A stretch of DNA of 64,000 nt from contig JAUJEA010000001.1 in NCBI GenBank assembly GCA_030442035.1, positions 124,001 through 188,000 on the forward strand. Direction: 5' to 3'. Source of the DNA: Splendidivirga corallicola (GTDB lineage Bacteria > Bacteroidota > Bacteroidia > Cytophagales > Cyclobacteriaceae). Of the stretch, positions 32,819-42,593 are shown piece by piece. Each line of letters starts with the position of its first letter. Position 1 is the stretch's first letter. The notes beneath the pieces were generated by a model, which worked only from the letters and a program-made list of their open reading frames with translations, did not search any database and was not told the origin of the DNA. The position numbers and the translations under genes are program-made.

Positions 32819-33337
32819 ATGAGACTCTCACTATCGATTCTGTTGATCCTTTGTGCCGTTCTTAACGTTGCGGCCATGCAAGAAAGGGAGCTTGATCAAT
32901 TACTTGATGAGCGTGATGAGCTTTATGAAAAATATAAAGTTTACAAAAATAAAAAGAGTTCTTTTTGGGGAACACAATCAAAAAAGGACCTTCGAAGAAT
33001 TGTGGAAACATTAAAGGAAATTATTGCCAAGGACACCGAGATAGTTATGGCAATCAGAAGTGAAAATGCACAGAGTAATCAATCCTTAAAAAGTGAAGGA
33101 AAAAATGCAGCACTAAAAATTGCTGAGCTGGAAGAAGAGGTACGTGCCAGGATCAATGTGGCTGCCAATAAACAAAAAGAAGTATATGATCTTAATGATG
33201 AATTGAAATTTGCCAAGAAACAAAAATTTGGGGCGCATGTCACAATTACGATACTGATAATCTTATTGGCCGCTTCAATTTTTTACAGTTATAATCTAAG
33301 GAAAAAGCTCAAAGGGTACAATTTCCATAAGACCTAG
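32819..33337 (+). CDS. Envelope coiled-coil protein with C-terminal TM anchor
   Basis: 172 residues: signal peptide (LSILLILCAVLNVAAM), then helical coiled coil (LDQLLDERDELYEKYKVYKNKK; LEEEVRARINVAANKQKEVYDLNDEL), then one membrane segment (VTITILIILLAASIFYSYNL) and a short basic tail. Placed in the membrane with the coil outside. No motif suggests an enzyme. Runs 49 bases behind the thioesterase; functional link unknown. Confidence 0.6.
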   Translation: MRLSLSILLILCAVLNVAAMQERELDQLLDERDELYEKYKVYKNKKSSFWGTQSKKDLRRIVETLKEIIAKDTEIVMAIRSENAQSNQSLKSEGKNAALKIAELEEEVRARINVAANKQKEVYDLNDELKFAKKQKFGAHVTITILIILLAASIFYSYNLRKKLKGYNFHKT

Positions 33338-33355
33338 AGATATAAAATAAAAAAA

Positions 33356-33381
33356 GGAGAAGCCAATAGCTCCTCCCTTTT
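33356..33381 (+). terminator. Candidate terminator after the coiled-coil gene
   Basis: GGAGAAGC (33356-33363) / GCTCCTCC (33369-33376) pair with one A/C mismatch over a 5-base loop, followed by CTTTT. The short T-run makes it uncertain. Confidence 0.4.
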
Positions 33382-34136
33382 ACCCATGAAGTATATAGTT
33401 AAATTATTGGTATTATTTTATATCTTCCCTTAAACTATTTAAACCTTAAAACACTCGTTTGATTTAGATAGTAAAATTCTGCACCAAACGAATACTCACT
33501 TGCCATCTGCTTATTCAATACCGAACTATACTTCAATATCGTTCGAAATAACACCTGTTTAACACTTTCTCGAACGTTTTAATTACTTATACAAATATGT
33601 TCAAAGCTTTTCATTTCTCAATCTTGCAATATATGGTTTCCTATCTCAGGTAAGGTTTGAATATCTTACCTCAGGGAATAAGTCAGTACATTATTCTTGA
33701 AAAATTACCATTTCAATCATATTGGCATTTAGAAACACTTTTTTTCTTTGAAAGATCAGAGCTCATTTTATTGTGGAGATGTAAGAAAAAAATAGTCTTT
33801 CATCAGGATGACGAGCCAGGCATCAATAGCGCTTTTCTTCGCACTAAAAATCACATTTTATTGGAAAAAATACTATTCGCCGGAATTACAAAATATAAAT
33901 ATTTCAAGACAGAAAACATTTCATCTCTTGGCACAAGCTTCGTATTCCTTCTGGCTACATAAGAATCTCCAATAGGGGATTTCACTTTTTCAGTGTATAT
34001 AAAAGAAAATCGACTCTAAAAAAATGTGTCTAAAAAAGTCACTTTTATAAAATTAAAACAGGCTTAAATCTGTTACTACATAATAATAAGTTCTACTTAT
34101 TTTTAGATATATTTAGGTTTATTCAAATCACTATCC
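33382..34136. other. Long spacer without a gene
   Basis: About 750 bases. It holds one imperfect inverted repeat (CTCAGGTAAG 33645-33654 / CTTACCTCAG 33665-33674, one mismatch) and no convincing coding region. A 101-codon frame at 33657-33962 has no family likeness and odd composition; rejected as a gene. Confidence 0.5.
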
Positions 34137-36962
34137 ATGAAGGAAAAATTACGCACCATTCTCTTTACGCTTATTATCATCTCTTCTATTCTTATCATCG
34201 TTGAAAGTAACAAAAATACTGAAAGTGACATAAGTGAATGGGCTTATTATGAACCTTTGGATCTTTCCCTGGTGGAGGCAAAATCAGAATACGAAACCAA
34301 GGAAAATCCGCAAGCCCGACTGGCATATGAGACTGCTATGATCGTTGATCCAAGAACTGGTTCTGTTCCTGAGGATTTCAGAAGAAAAGAAATCGGCTTT
34401 AACCACACACTCCCTACAAGAGGTAAGTCCGATCGAAATACCAGAAGGAAGGGACTCAGAGAAATTTCAGCTACTCCCTGGCAAGCCAGAGGACCTGAAA
34501 ATATCGGAGGCAGAACACGAGCACTAGCCATAGATATTGCCAATGAGAATATCATTTTAGCCGGTGGAGTATCCGGAGGTATGTGGAGATCGGAGAATGG
34601 GGGGCAATCATGGAATAAAGTAACAGGCCTGGAGAGTCTTCAAAGTGTTACAAGCATTGCACAGGATATTCGTCCGGGAAAAACTAACATATGGTACTAT
34701 GGAACTGGTGAATTAAGCGGTAACTCTGCCAGAGGTGGCGGTGGCGCTATTTTCAGAGGTGATGGCATTTTCAAATCAACTGATGGAGGTATCACCTGGA
34801 ATCTCCTAACATCAACCAGTGGTGGTGAACCCAATCAGTTTAGCGAAGCTTTTCAATTTGTTTGGAATATCAAAGTCAACGAGAACAATCCGTTTCAAGA
34901 CGAAGTGCTGGCCGCTACATTTGGAGGAATTCAAAGATCGACAGACGGGGGAAACACCTGGTCTTTTGTTTTAGGAGAGGAAAGTAATGACGGTTCTTTT
35001 TATACCGATATTGCAATATCCAGTGGAGTCATGATCGCTACACTAAGCCAGTCCTCGATCGCTGGTACGGCCACCACAAGAGGTGTTTTTCGATCAACAG
35101 ATGGCTCCAACTGGACTAACATAACCCCTCAAAGCTGGCCACAGGAATTTGACCGCACTGTGGTTGCCATCGCCCCATCAAATCCCAATGTTGCTTATTT
35201 TATATCAGATACAAATCCTAATCATCTTTGGAAATATACCTATCTCTCCGGAGATGGAACAGGTGCAGGAGGCAAATGGCAAGATCTCAGCAGCAATATT
35301 CCTTCTTTTGGTGGTGAAGTAGGAGACTTTGACTCTCAGGGATCCTACAACATGTTGTTAAAGGTACACCCAACCAATGAGAACATGGTCTTTCTGGGAG
35401 GAACCAACCTTTATGTGTCCGATGATGGATTCGCCTCTCCACAAGGAATAGGTTGGATAGGTGGTTATAACATAACAAATGATATTTCTCAATATCCTAA
35501 CCACCATGCTGATCAGCATGCATTGGTATTTTTCCCCTCCGACCCCCGGAGGGCAATATCGGGACATGATGGTGGCATAAGTTTCACCGATAATATCAAT
35601 AATGTCAGTGTTAATTGGCAAAGTCTCAATAATGGTTATATCACCTCCCAGTTTTACGCATTAGATATTGATCAAACACCCAACAGCCAAATTATTGTGG
35701 GAGGAATGCAGGACAATGGCAGCTATATAGCAAATGCAAGCGGTAATTGGATTAGTTTACTAGGAGGAGATGGCGCTTACAGTGCAGTCGGTAATAATGG
35801 CAAGAACCTGTATGTCTCATCACAAAATAGCCGCATTATACGATATTTCGATGATGGATCTCAATTGATCCCGGTGTCCAGAGTGGATCCTATAGGAGCA
35901 GGAAACGTACAGGATCAGGAATATCTGTTTATCAATCCCTTTGTTTTAGATCCTGTAAACAATGGCAAGATGTATCTTGCCGGTGGTGACAAAATATGGA
36001 GAAATAACAATGTGCCACAAATACCTGGCACCAGTGATTCAACTTCGGTCAATTGGTCAGATCTTCCTACCACAACAATTCAGTCCGGACAAATAAGTTC
36101 ATTGGCCATTTCGAGAGAGCCCAGAAATGTACTTTATTTCGGTACAACCGAAGGAGAAGTCTATAGAGTGGATAATGCCCATTCAATAAAAGAAACTACT
36201 ACTAACATTACAAGCAATATTTTTCCCGAAGAAGGATATGTCTCTTGTGTGGAAATTGATCCACTCAATGCTAATAATGTCGTGGTTATTTTCTCTAATT
36301 ACAACGTTCAAAGTATTTTTTACTCACAGGATGGTGGAAACAATTTTCAATCAATTAGTGGTAATTTGGAGGAAAATCAGGATGGAAGTGGTAATGGCCC
36401 ATCGATAAGGTGGGCTAAAATAGTTCCTCTTCAAGGCGAACAATATCTCTACCTAATAGCTACCAGCACAGGGGTTTATTCTACCACACAACTTAATGGA
36501 GATCAGACAGTATGGGCTCAGGAAGGTCCGGATATTATTGGTAATGTGGTAGTGAACATGATCCGATACCGCTCATCTGATGGTACTGTGGTAATTGGCA
36601 CGCATGGTAATGGTGTTTACAGTAAAGTATTTGATAATGTTTTGGACCTTTCAATGGAGACAAGCGATCCTGTCTATAGCCTGGATCAAAACTTTCCTAA
36701 CCCATTTTCCGAACACACAACCATTAAATTCAGTTTACCATCTGAAAGTGTAGGTAGAATAAAAATCTTTGATGCGCAAGGTAAAAGTATCAGGACCATC
36801 TTGCTGGCCAGACAATTTCCCGGAGAAAACGAAGTAATCTGGGATGGGAATGATGCTGAGGGCACACCGGTGGCCAATGGTGTTTACTATTACCGGTTAG
36901 ATTTCGGGATCAATACATTCAACAGCGAAAAACTAACAAAAAAGATGATACTCGTTCGATAG
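34137..36962 (+). CDS. Secreted propeller protein with T9SS sorting domain
   Basis: 941 residues: N-terminal signal or anchor (ILFTLIIISSILIIV), then sortilin/BNR-like repeats (GGMWRSENGGQSWNKV; IFKSTDGGITWNLL; IQRSTDGGNTWSFV; YSQDGGNNFQSI), and a type A T9SS C-terminal domain (FPNPFSEHTTIKFSLP, then DAEGTPVANGVYYYRLDF). It is exported by T9SS and attached to or released from the outer membrane. Such propellers resemble glycosyl hydrolase-like or adhesive proteins; no catalytic residues are evident. It ends 9 bases from the convergent gene. Confidence 0.88.
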   Translation: MKEKLRTILFTLIIISSILIIVESNKNTESDISEWAYYEPLDLSLVEAKSEYETKENPQARLAYETAMIVDPRTGSVPEDFRRKEIGFNHTLPTRGKSDRNTRRKGLREISATPWQARGPENIGGRTRALAIDIANENIILAGGVSGGMWRSENGGQSWNKVTGLESLQSVTSIAQDIRPGKTNIWYYGTGELSGNSARGGGGAIFRGDGIFKSTDGGITWNLLTSTSGGEPNQFSEAFQFVWNIKVNENNPFQDEVLAATFGGIQRSTDGGNTWSFVLGEESNDGSFYTDIAISSGVMIATLSQSSIAGTATTRGVFRSTDGSNWTNITPQSWPQEFDRTVVAIAPSNPNVAYFISDTNPNHLWKYTYLSGDGTGAGGKWQDLSSNIPSFGGEVGDFDSQGSYNMLLKVHPTNENMVFLGGTNLYVSDDGFASPQGIGWIGGYNITNDISQYPNHHADQHALVFFPSDPRRAISGHDGGISFTDNINNVSVNWQSLNNGYITSQFYALDIDQTPNSQIIVGGMQDNGSYIANASGNWISLLGGDGAYSAVGNNGKNLYVSSQNSRIIRYFDDGSQLIPVSRVDPIGAGNVQDQEYLFINPFVLDPVNNGKMYLAGGDKIWRNNNVPQIPGTSDSTSVNWSDLPTTTIQSGQISSLAISREPRNVLYFGTTEGEVYRVDNAHSIKETTTNITSNIFPEEGYVSCVEIDPLNANNVVVIFSNYNVQSIFYSQDGGNNFQSISGNLEENQDGSGNGPSIRWAKIVPLQGEQYLYLIATSTGVYSTTQLNGDQTVWAQEGPDIIGNVVVNMIRYRSSDGTVVIGTHGNGVYSKVFDNVLDLSMETSDPVYSLDQNFPNPFSEHTTIKFSLPSESVGRIKIFDAQGKSIRTILLARQFPGENEVIWDGNDAEGTPVANGVYYYRLDFGINTFNSEKLTKKMILVR

Positions 36963-36971
36963 GATAGATTG

Positions 36972-38054
36972 TTAATCGGTAGTTGCTGGTGGCTCATCAC
37001 TGATCACCTTCGAACTTCCCATCAATCTAACCAACAGATTGGCATCCGGTATTTGGACCAGAATTACTTTTATGAGTACCAATAGAGGCACGGAAAGGAT
37101 CATACCTGTCACTCCCCACAAATAACCCCAAAATACCAATCCGAATATTACTGCTACTGTGTTAAGAGACAAGCTGGATCCCATGAGCCTCGGCTCCAAA
37201 ACATTTCCAAAAAATAGTTGTATTCCAATGAGAACTAAAAGCAGGGCAATCAACGCTCCGGCAGAATCAACCTGGATAAGGCCCAGGAGTATCGGGGGAA
37301 CAGTAGCAACGATAGAGCCAACCGTAGGAATAAAATTTAAAATAAAAGCTAAAAACCCCCAGAAAAGAGCAAAGTCAATTCCGAATAACCAGCAAGTGAC
37401 ACCATATCCCAAACCAGTTAACAGACTCATGAAGAATTTGATTTTAATGTAGGTTACAATGGAACCTTTCACCTGCTCAAAACCTTTAAGAATATTGCTT
37501 TCCTTTATATCATTCCCCTCTTCCAGATAGTGTATATATTGCTCATATTTTAATATTCCACCGAGAAATGCTACGAGGTAAAGGGAGGTCATTACAAATA
37601 CACCTGTAAAATCTCCCAGGAAACCAGCCAGCGTACCAGATGACTTAATAATCCAATCTGTAGACATCATTTGTGATAATGTCTCGGTGATATCAGAAGA
37701 TTGGATTTGTATGCCACTCAGTCCTTCAAACCAATTCAGGATTCCATGCAACTTCACATTGATCTGCCCCAGTAATTTTTCTTTTTGTTTTACCAGGCTA
37801 ACACCGGTCTGGTAGATCAGCATACCAATCAAAGAAACAGTACCCAATGAGGTAACATATATCACAATTAAACTCAATCCGAAAGGCCATTTCTTTCTTT
37901 CAAACCAAGCCAAAATGGGTTGGAGCAATATGGCAAAGAATAGTGCCAGAGCCAGTGGAATTAATATATTGGAAAGAACACTGATGAGATAAGCCACTAC
38001 AATTCCTAAAAATACCAACAGTGTATTTTTAATCGTTTTGATATTATTTTCCAT
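36972..38054 (-). CDS. AI-2E transporter-like (PerM/UPF0118) membrane protein
   Basis: 360 residues from ATG 38054 (MENNIKTIKNTLL); the longer frame starts with TTG at 38066 and is less likely. Eight or so membrane segments with IPLALALFFAILLQP, FWGFLAFILNFIPTVGSIVATVPPILLGLIQ and FWGYLWGVTGMILSVPLLVLIK match the AI-2E/PerM family, used for export of small molecules or ions. Convergent with the propeller gene. Confidence 0.88.
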   Translation of the reverse strand: MENNIKTIKNTLLVFLGIVVAYLISVLSNILIPLALALFFAILLQPILAWFERKKWPFGLSLIVIYVTSLGTVSLIGMLIYQTGVSLVKQKEKLLGQINVKLHGILNWFEGLSGIQIQSSDITETLSQMMSTDWIIKSSGTLAGFLGDFTGVFVMTSLYLVAFLGGILKYEQYIHYLEEGNDIKESNILKGFEQVKGSIVTYIKIKFFMSLLTGLGYGVTCWLFGIDFALFWGFLAFILNFIPTVGSIVATVPPILLGLIQVDSAGALIALLLVLIGIQLFFGNVLEPRLMGSSLSLNTVAVIFGLVFWGYLWGVTGMILSVPLLVLIKVILVQIPDANLLVRLMGSSKVISDEPPATTD

Positions 38055-38216
38055 AAATTGTGTCAATAGGAGAGCTAAGATGCATATTTTTTCTCAAGAT
38101 TTAAAAATAGATATTTTACCGGAATAGAATTGAATTTGAAATAGTCACAGATTCCGGCTGATTTAATTTATGAGAAGAGTCGAAATTAAAAAACCTGTTA
38201 TCTTCTTAACTTATTT

Positions 38217-38260
38217 CATAAAAGAGGCGCTGCCTGATAACTGGCAGCGCCTCTTTTATG
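38217..38260 (-). terminator. Strong terminator (18-bp perfect stem)
   Basis: CATAAAAGAGGCGCTGCC (38217-38234) and GGCAGCGCCTCTTTTATG (38243-38260) form a perfect stem with an 8-base loop. The AT-rich ends give U-runs on both strands. It ends the DUF5916 gene and may also block transcription the other way. Confidence 0.9.
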
Positions 38261-38299
38261 AAAATCTCAAAACGATTTAGTTTCTATTAAGATGCCTCA

Positions 38300-40543
38300 C
38301 TAGACATTCAACCAATACGAAAGTTTCAATACCAGTGCCCTGTTTTTCACCCTGAAATTACCAGGGAAGTAATTATCGGTGTATACAATAAAGAAATCCG
38401 AAACAGGTTTGTAACGCCATTGAATCCTGGAATTAATATTGAGATTATCTCGCTGATCATTGTACTGGATGAACGTAGTGAAGAAAATTTTATCGGTAAA
38501 AGTAAGATCGATCCTTGGTCCTATCAATATGAAATCCGCATCATTAAAAGGTTCAGGTAAATCGATCTTATTGTATGAAAAATTCATTGAAAAATTCCCG
38601 TAGGGTTGATACCGATAATTTACTTGTGCCTGGAACTCAATCCGGTTACCGTTAAAGAACCCTCCGATAGATGAAGACAATTCATAATTGAACACTTTAC
38701 GTCCGTCAGACTCATATCCAATACCAAATCTGGTCCAGTTATATTCTTTTCCAGCCTCCAGTTCAGGGCCATCTGTATTGGTGGGATCAAAGGAATCAGT
38801 CAGAATAACTGAGTTATTTTCCACTTCGATTTGCAGTTCACTGGTATTGGTGAAATTGATTCCTACTTCCGCCGAGTACTCCCGGTCCAGAACATTGAAA
38901 TCTATATCAGTTGTATAACCAGTCCTGAATTCCGGTTGAATGGTCACAATTTTATCGGACTTAGGAAAGAATATTGGCTCGATCCCTAAAAAACCCCTTG
39001 CAAAACCAGTACGTCGTACAAAGCCTACTTCCGCGTTGTAGTTTTCTCCTACATAATTGTGGAACCAGAACGCTCTGATATTGCGGGCTGTATAACTAAG
39101 AAAGCCTCCGTGTGCAAAGCTTTTATCATTGTTTCCCGGATCAACGGATCTATGATAAAAAATGTCGCCCGACCATTTATTGTTTTTTGAAACCAAATTA
39201 TAATCCAATCCGAATACCCTGTTATATTTGGTTCCTTCATAATTAGCTTCTCTGTCATCAAAATTGACGGCTTGCCTATTGACGAATATGCCACCAATAG
39301 TTGATCCCGAAAATACTCTCCGGTTGAAAGTGGTCACCGTATAGTTTTGTCCGAGAATTCCCAAATCACCATCACTCGCCGTTTGCATATTTAGGAGACC
39401 TACTCTCCAATTTTGATCCAGATTACCACTTAGCCTTGCTCCAAAAACAATGGGTATCTGTACTATATTATCAGCTGTATCCCTTGCTATACCTATTCTT
39501 CGAGAGAAAAATGGTCGTGCCGGAGGAACACCTGCTTGTGAAAACAGGTCAGAATTTTCCAGAAAGAATTGCCTTTTCTCAGGAAAGAATAATTCAAATC
39601 GATCGAGGTTGGTCACTTGCTCATCTACTTCAACCTGCGAAAAATCCGGATTCACAGTTAAATCAAGATTCAATGAAGGGGTAATTCCTATTTTAGCATC
39701 AAAACCTGCCTCTAAGTTGTAGTCCGTATTTTCTCCTTCTTCGTGATTTTTTGTAACGCGCGAGGAGACATAAGGAATAACCGATATATTAGGCCCTGTT
39801 TTAGGCGGAGGGCTTTCCCATAATAACTTACCGGCATACAAAATATTATTTGGTCTGAATTGCCTGGGAACCTTCGCCCATGTGGTTCTCTCATTATTCT
39901 TAAGATCAAACCTTAAGAAATTGATATTCCAGGTTTTATTGTCTTCGCTATACCTGAGTGTTTTAAAGGGAATCGCCATTTCCAACACCCATTTATCCGG
40001 ATAATTTGTCACCTCAGAAAACCACTTATTATCCCAATCTGAAGATACTCTTCTCCTTTCGGAAAATAATCCCTCCCGTTGAATACCCAATGGAGAAAGC
40101 CCAAAGGTAAAGCCGTTGGTCAGGTCATTATAGGGATCAATGTAAACATTGAAGCTTTCAGTATTGAAGGGGACATAATCTCTTTTTAAGGAAGCGACGA
40201 TATATTTATCATCCTGAGCATAACAAACAGCAGCTATATATAAGTAGTTATCGTCAAAGGTGAGCATTACCTCCGTATCCGCAGTGGCTGGCAATGAATC
40301 AGTTGGAAAGTTTTGGTAAAAGTCACCGGCTTTATCCGCAATTTGCCAGGCTTCTTCATCCAAAACACCATCTACATTAATCGTAGTACCGGACTTTTTA
40401 ATATTAATAATCGCATCCTCCCTACTATGTTGGGCGCTAACCGATTGCACGCTCAATAACAAGGCTGCGAAACACAATAGGCCATATCTATTAAAATTTT
40501 TCTCGGAAAGTTTTAAAAAGGGGTAATTAATTTTTATCATCAA
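38300..40543 (-). CDS. DUF5916-family outer-membrane protein with CBM9-like N-terminal domain
   Basis: 747 residues with signal peptide (LLCFAALLLSVQSVSAQ). Residues about 45-220 form a carbohydrate-binding CBM9-like sandwich (INVDGVLDEEAWQIADKAGDFYQNFP; VMLTFDDNYLYIAAVCY). The rest is the DUF5916 beta-barrel portion (LDLTVNPDFSQVEVDEQVTNLDRFELFFPEKRQFFLEN), ending in Y/F-rich strands. Predicted outer-membrane, of unknown substrate; carbohydrate binding is inferred from the N-terminal fold. Preceded by a hydrolase transcribed divergently. Confidence 0.85.
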   Translation of the reverse strand: MMIKINYPFLKLSEKNFNRYGLLCFAALLLSVQSVSAQHSREDAIINIKKSGTTINVDGVLDEEAWQIADKAGDFYQNFPTDSLPATADTEVMLTFDDNYLYIAAVCYAQDDKYIVASLKRDYVPFNTESFNVYIDPYNDLTNGFTFGLSPLGIQREGLFSERRRVSSDWDNKWFSEVTNYPDKWVLEMAIPFKTLRYSEDNKTWNINFLRFDLKNNERTTWAKVPRQFRPNNILYAGKLLWESPPPKTGPNISVIPYVSSRVTKNHEEGENTDYNLEAGFDAKIGITPSLNLDLTVNPDFSQVEVDEQVTNLDRFELFFPEKRQFFLENSDLFSQAGVPPARPFFSRRIGIARDTADNIVQIPIVFGARLSGNLDQNWRVGLLNMQTASDGDLGILGQNYTVTTFNRRVFSGSTIGGIFVNRQAVNFDDREANYEGTKYNRVFGLDYNLVSKNNKWSGDIFYHRSVDPGNNDKSFAHGGFLSYTARNIRAFWFHNYVGENYNAEVGFVRRTGFARGFLGIEPIFFPKSDKIVTIQPEFRTGYTTDIDFNVLDREYSAEVGINFTNTSELQIEVENNSVILTDSFDPTNTDGPELEAGKEYNWTRFGIGYESDGRKVFNYELSSSIGGFFNGNRIEFQAQVNYRYQPYGNFSMNFSYNKIDLPEPFNDADFILIGPRIDLTFTDKIFFTTFIQYNDQRDNLNINSRIQWRYKPVSDFFIVYTDNYFPGNFRVKNRALVLKLSYWLNV

Positions 40544-40581
40544 CTATTCTTATGATTTCAACAAACGACTGATTAATTAAA

Positions 40582-41418
40582 TTGAGTGGATCAAAATCAA
40601 ATGATTTCATATATCCGGGAAAGGTAGGCTTAGGTTCCGCAGAGCTCCACTATCAAGTCATGGGAAAAGGAAACGAAGCGTTGTTGGCTTTTCATGGTTT
40701 TGGTCAAAATAGTTCTCATTTTTCTGGGTTTTCAAATATTGTACAGGGTGAGTATACGGTATATAGCTTCGATCTGTTCTTCCATGGGATGAGTAATTGG
40801 CCGGAAAAAGGTACATCATTGGAAAAAGAGCAATGGAAACATTTGATTATCAACTTTTTAATTAAAAATAAAATTGAAAAATTTTCTCTGATAGGCTATA
40901 GTTTAGGCGCCAAATTTGTATTGGCCACTTTGGAAGCTTTCCCTGATCGTATAAAACAAATCACGCTAATCGCGCCAGATGGCATCAAGACTAACTTCTG
41001 GTATAGCCTTGCCACTTATCCTGTAATACTGAGGTATTGGTTTAAATCTTTTATCAAAAACCCATCACCATTCTTTTTATTCCTGAAATTTATGAGAGCA
41101 CTTGGCTTTGTTGATAAGGGCATAGCCAGGTTTGCTTCAAGACAAATGGACACTGAAGACAAAAGAAAAAGAGTATATCTTTCCTGGGTCATTTTCCGTC
41201 ATCTGAAATTTAATATGTCTGACATCTCCGGGTTGATCAACCGGCAGTCCGTTAAACTAGAGATGTTCCTAGGTAAATACGACAAAATAATGACGGAAAG
41301 AAATATGGCGAGATTATTAAACAAGGTAGAAAAATATCAACTCCATATCCTTGAAACAGGGCATAATACATTGATCAATGATGTGGCAAATTTTTATAAA
41401 GGAAAGAAATATAAATAG
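40582..41418 (+). CDS. Alpha/beta hydrolase
   Basis: 278 residues starting at TTG 40582; the first ATG (residue 29) would remove the first strand. LLAFHGFGQNS is the oxyanion loop, GYSLGAKFVLATL the nucleophile elbow (Ser), LGKYDKIM the acid region, and ETGHNTL carries the His. Substrate unknown; the overall layout is that of small-molecule esterases. Divergent from the DUF5916 gene, 38 bases apart. Confidence 0.85.
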   Translation: MSGSKSNDFIYPGKVGLGSAELHYQVMGKGNEALLAFHGFGQNSSHFSGFSNIVQGEYTVYSFDLFFHGMSNWPEKGTSLEKEQWKHLIINFLIKNKIEKFSLIGYSLGAKFVLATLEAFPDRIKQITLIAPDGIKTNFWYSLATYPVILRYWFKSFIKNPSPFFLFLKFMRALGFVDKGIARFASRQMDTEDKRKRVYLSWVIFRHLKFNMSDISGLINRQSVKLEMFLGKYDKIMTERNMARLLNKVEKYQLHILETGHNTLINDVANFYKGKKYK

Positions 41419-41455
41419 ATAAGGATGGATTAAATTGATATCAATTGAAGCTTCT

Positions 41456-42592
41456 CTAGAATAAACTAAACAAATAAATGGTGAACATACCCCAGGCTGT
41501 TCCGGATACCATGCTCAAAATAGCAAGTAAAATAGCATGAGGCATCCATTCATCATTATAGGCCGAGGTAACAGCGGGAGCAGTAGATATTCCACCAAGA
41601 TTTGCCATACTGGCAATTGGCACCCAAGCCATATGCACTTTCAATAATCTGGCAACTACAATCATGATCAAATAATGTAAAATGAGCCAGATCAAGACTA
41701 TCACAACAAATGAAGTGGGCAGGGAAAGTCCGTTGAAGTTAAGCTTAAGTCCTAAAATTGCCATAATCAAAATGATCAGTACCCCTCCTATCTTTAGGAC
41801 CAACGCATGATTCCATTTGGCTATGAAATTACCTAACCCAAGTCCCATAATAGAAAGTATAATGATTTTCCAAAGAAAACTTTCTATGAACCAGTTGATA
41901 AGCACCGTAACAAATATAATTGAGGCCAAAGTAATTAAGGTTGATGATCTGGCCCTGCTTGAAAAATTCGGTTCATTCGGAACAAAATCCGGGATCTGAT
42001 CATCAATATGAAAGAATTTATTTAGTTGGTCGCTTCTTTGAATAAACTGAAACATCAAAATGGTCCAAATGTTAACCAGGATATTGTCTAAAACCAGAAC
42101 AGCCAAAAACAAGGATTCAGGGGTCTCGACCAGCTCTTTAAGAACTAATTGACTGGTACTCCCGCCAATCCAGCCACCAACAATAGGAACCAGGCCTTTC
42201 CAGTATTCCTGCTGAAAAAATAAATCTTTGCTATCAGGAAATGTGATCATTGAAGCTGAAACCAGAAGTACTGGTAGAACGGCAATAGCCAAAGAACCTG
42301 CAACAAATAAAATGATAGGTTTTGCTCCGATAATCTTTAATTGAGGTATTGAAAGTGCACTCATCACGGTAAGAATAGCAAACGGTATAATCCACTCCTT
42401 GCTTATCTCATGCAGATAAACCTGTGACAAATTGAAGTGCGTCAAATGCGTGATAACAGCTGGGATAACATAGGCAAATAAGATTGCAGGAAACCAATCA
42501 AGCAGTTTCTTAATCCAGAAAGTTTTTTGTTGGTTCAACCAGATGACAGCCAAAACAGTGATCGTCACGATGAGCGTAGCAATAATTGACAT
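41456..42592 (-). CDS. DUF819-family membrane protein
   Basis: 378 residues with about ten membrane segments. GGWIGGSTSQLVLKELVETPESLF in the middle and WVPIASMANLGGISTAPAVTSAYN near the end are the internal repeats of DUF819, related to anion symporter folds. Transport function is likely but the solute is unknown. It starts 1 base after the M20 peptidase stop, so the two are almost certainly co-transcribed; a peptide or amino-acid role is inferred. Confidence 0.85.
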   Translation of the reverse strand: MSIIATLIVTITVLAVIWLNQQKTFWIKKLLDWFPAILFAYVIPAVITHLTHFNLSQVYLHEISKEWIIPFAILTVMSALSIPQLKIIGAKPIILFVAGSLAIAVLPVLLVSASMITFPDSKDLFFQQEYWKGLVPIVGGWIGGSTSQLVLKELVETPESLFLAVLVLDNILVNIWTILMFQFIQRSDQLNKFFHIDDQIPDFVPNEPNFSSRARSSTLITLASIIFVTVLINWFIESFLWKIIILSIMGLGLGNFIAKWNHALVLKIGGVLIILIMAILGLKLNFNGLSLPTSFVVIVLIWLILHYLIMIVVARLLKVHMAWVPIASMANLGGISTAPAVTSAYNDEWMPHAILLAILSMVSGTAWGMFTIYLFSLF

Positions 42593-42593
42593 A

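Noticed and set aside
33657-33962. 101-codon plus-strand frame in the long spacer
   Set aside because: No motif, signal or family likeness, and composition that looks non-coding; kept as spacer.
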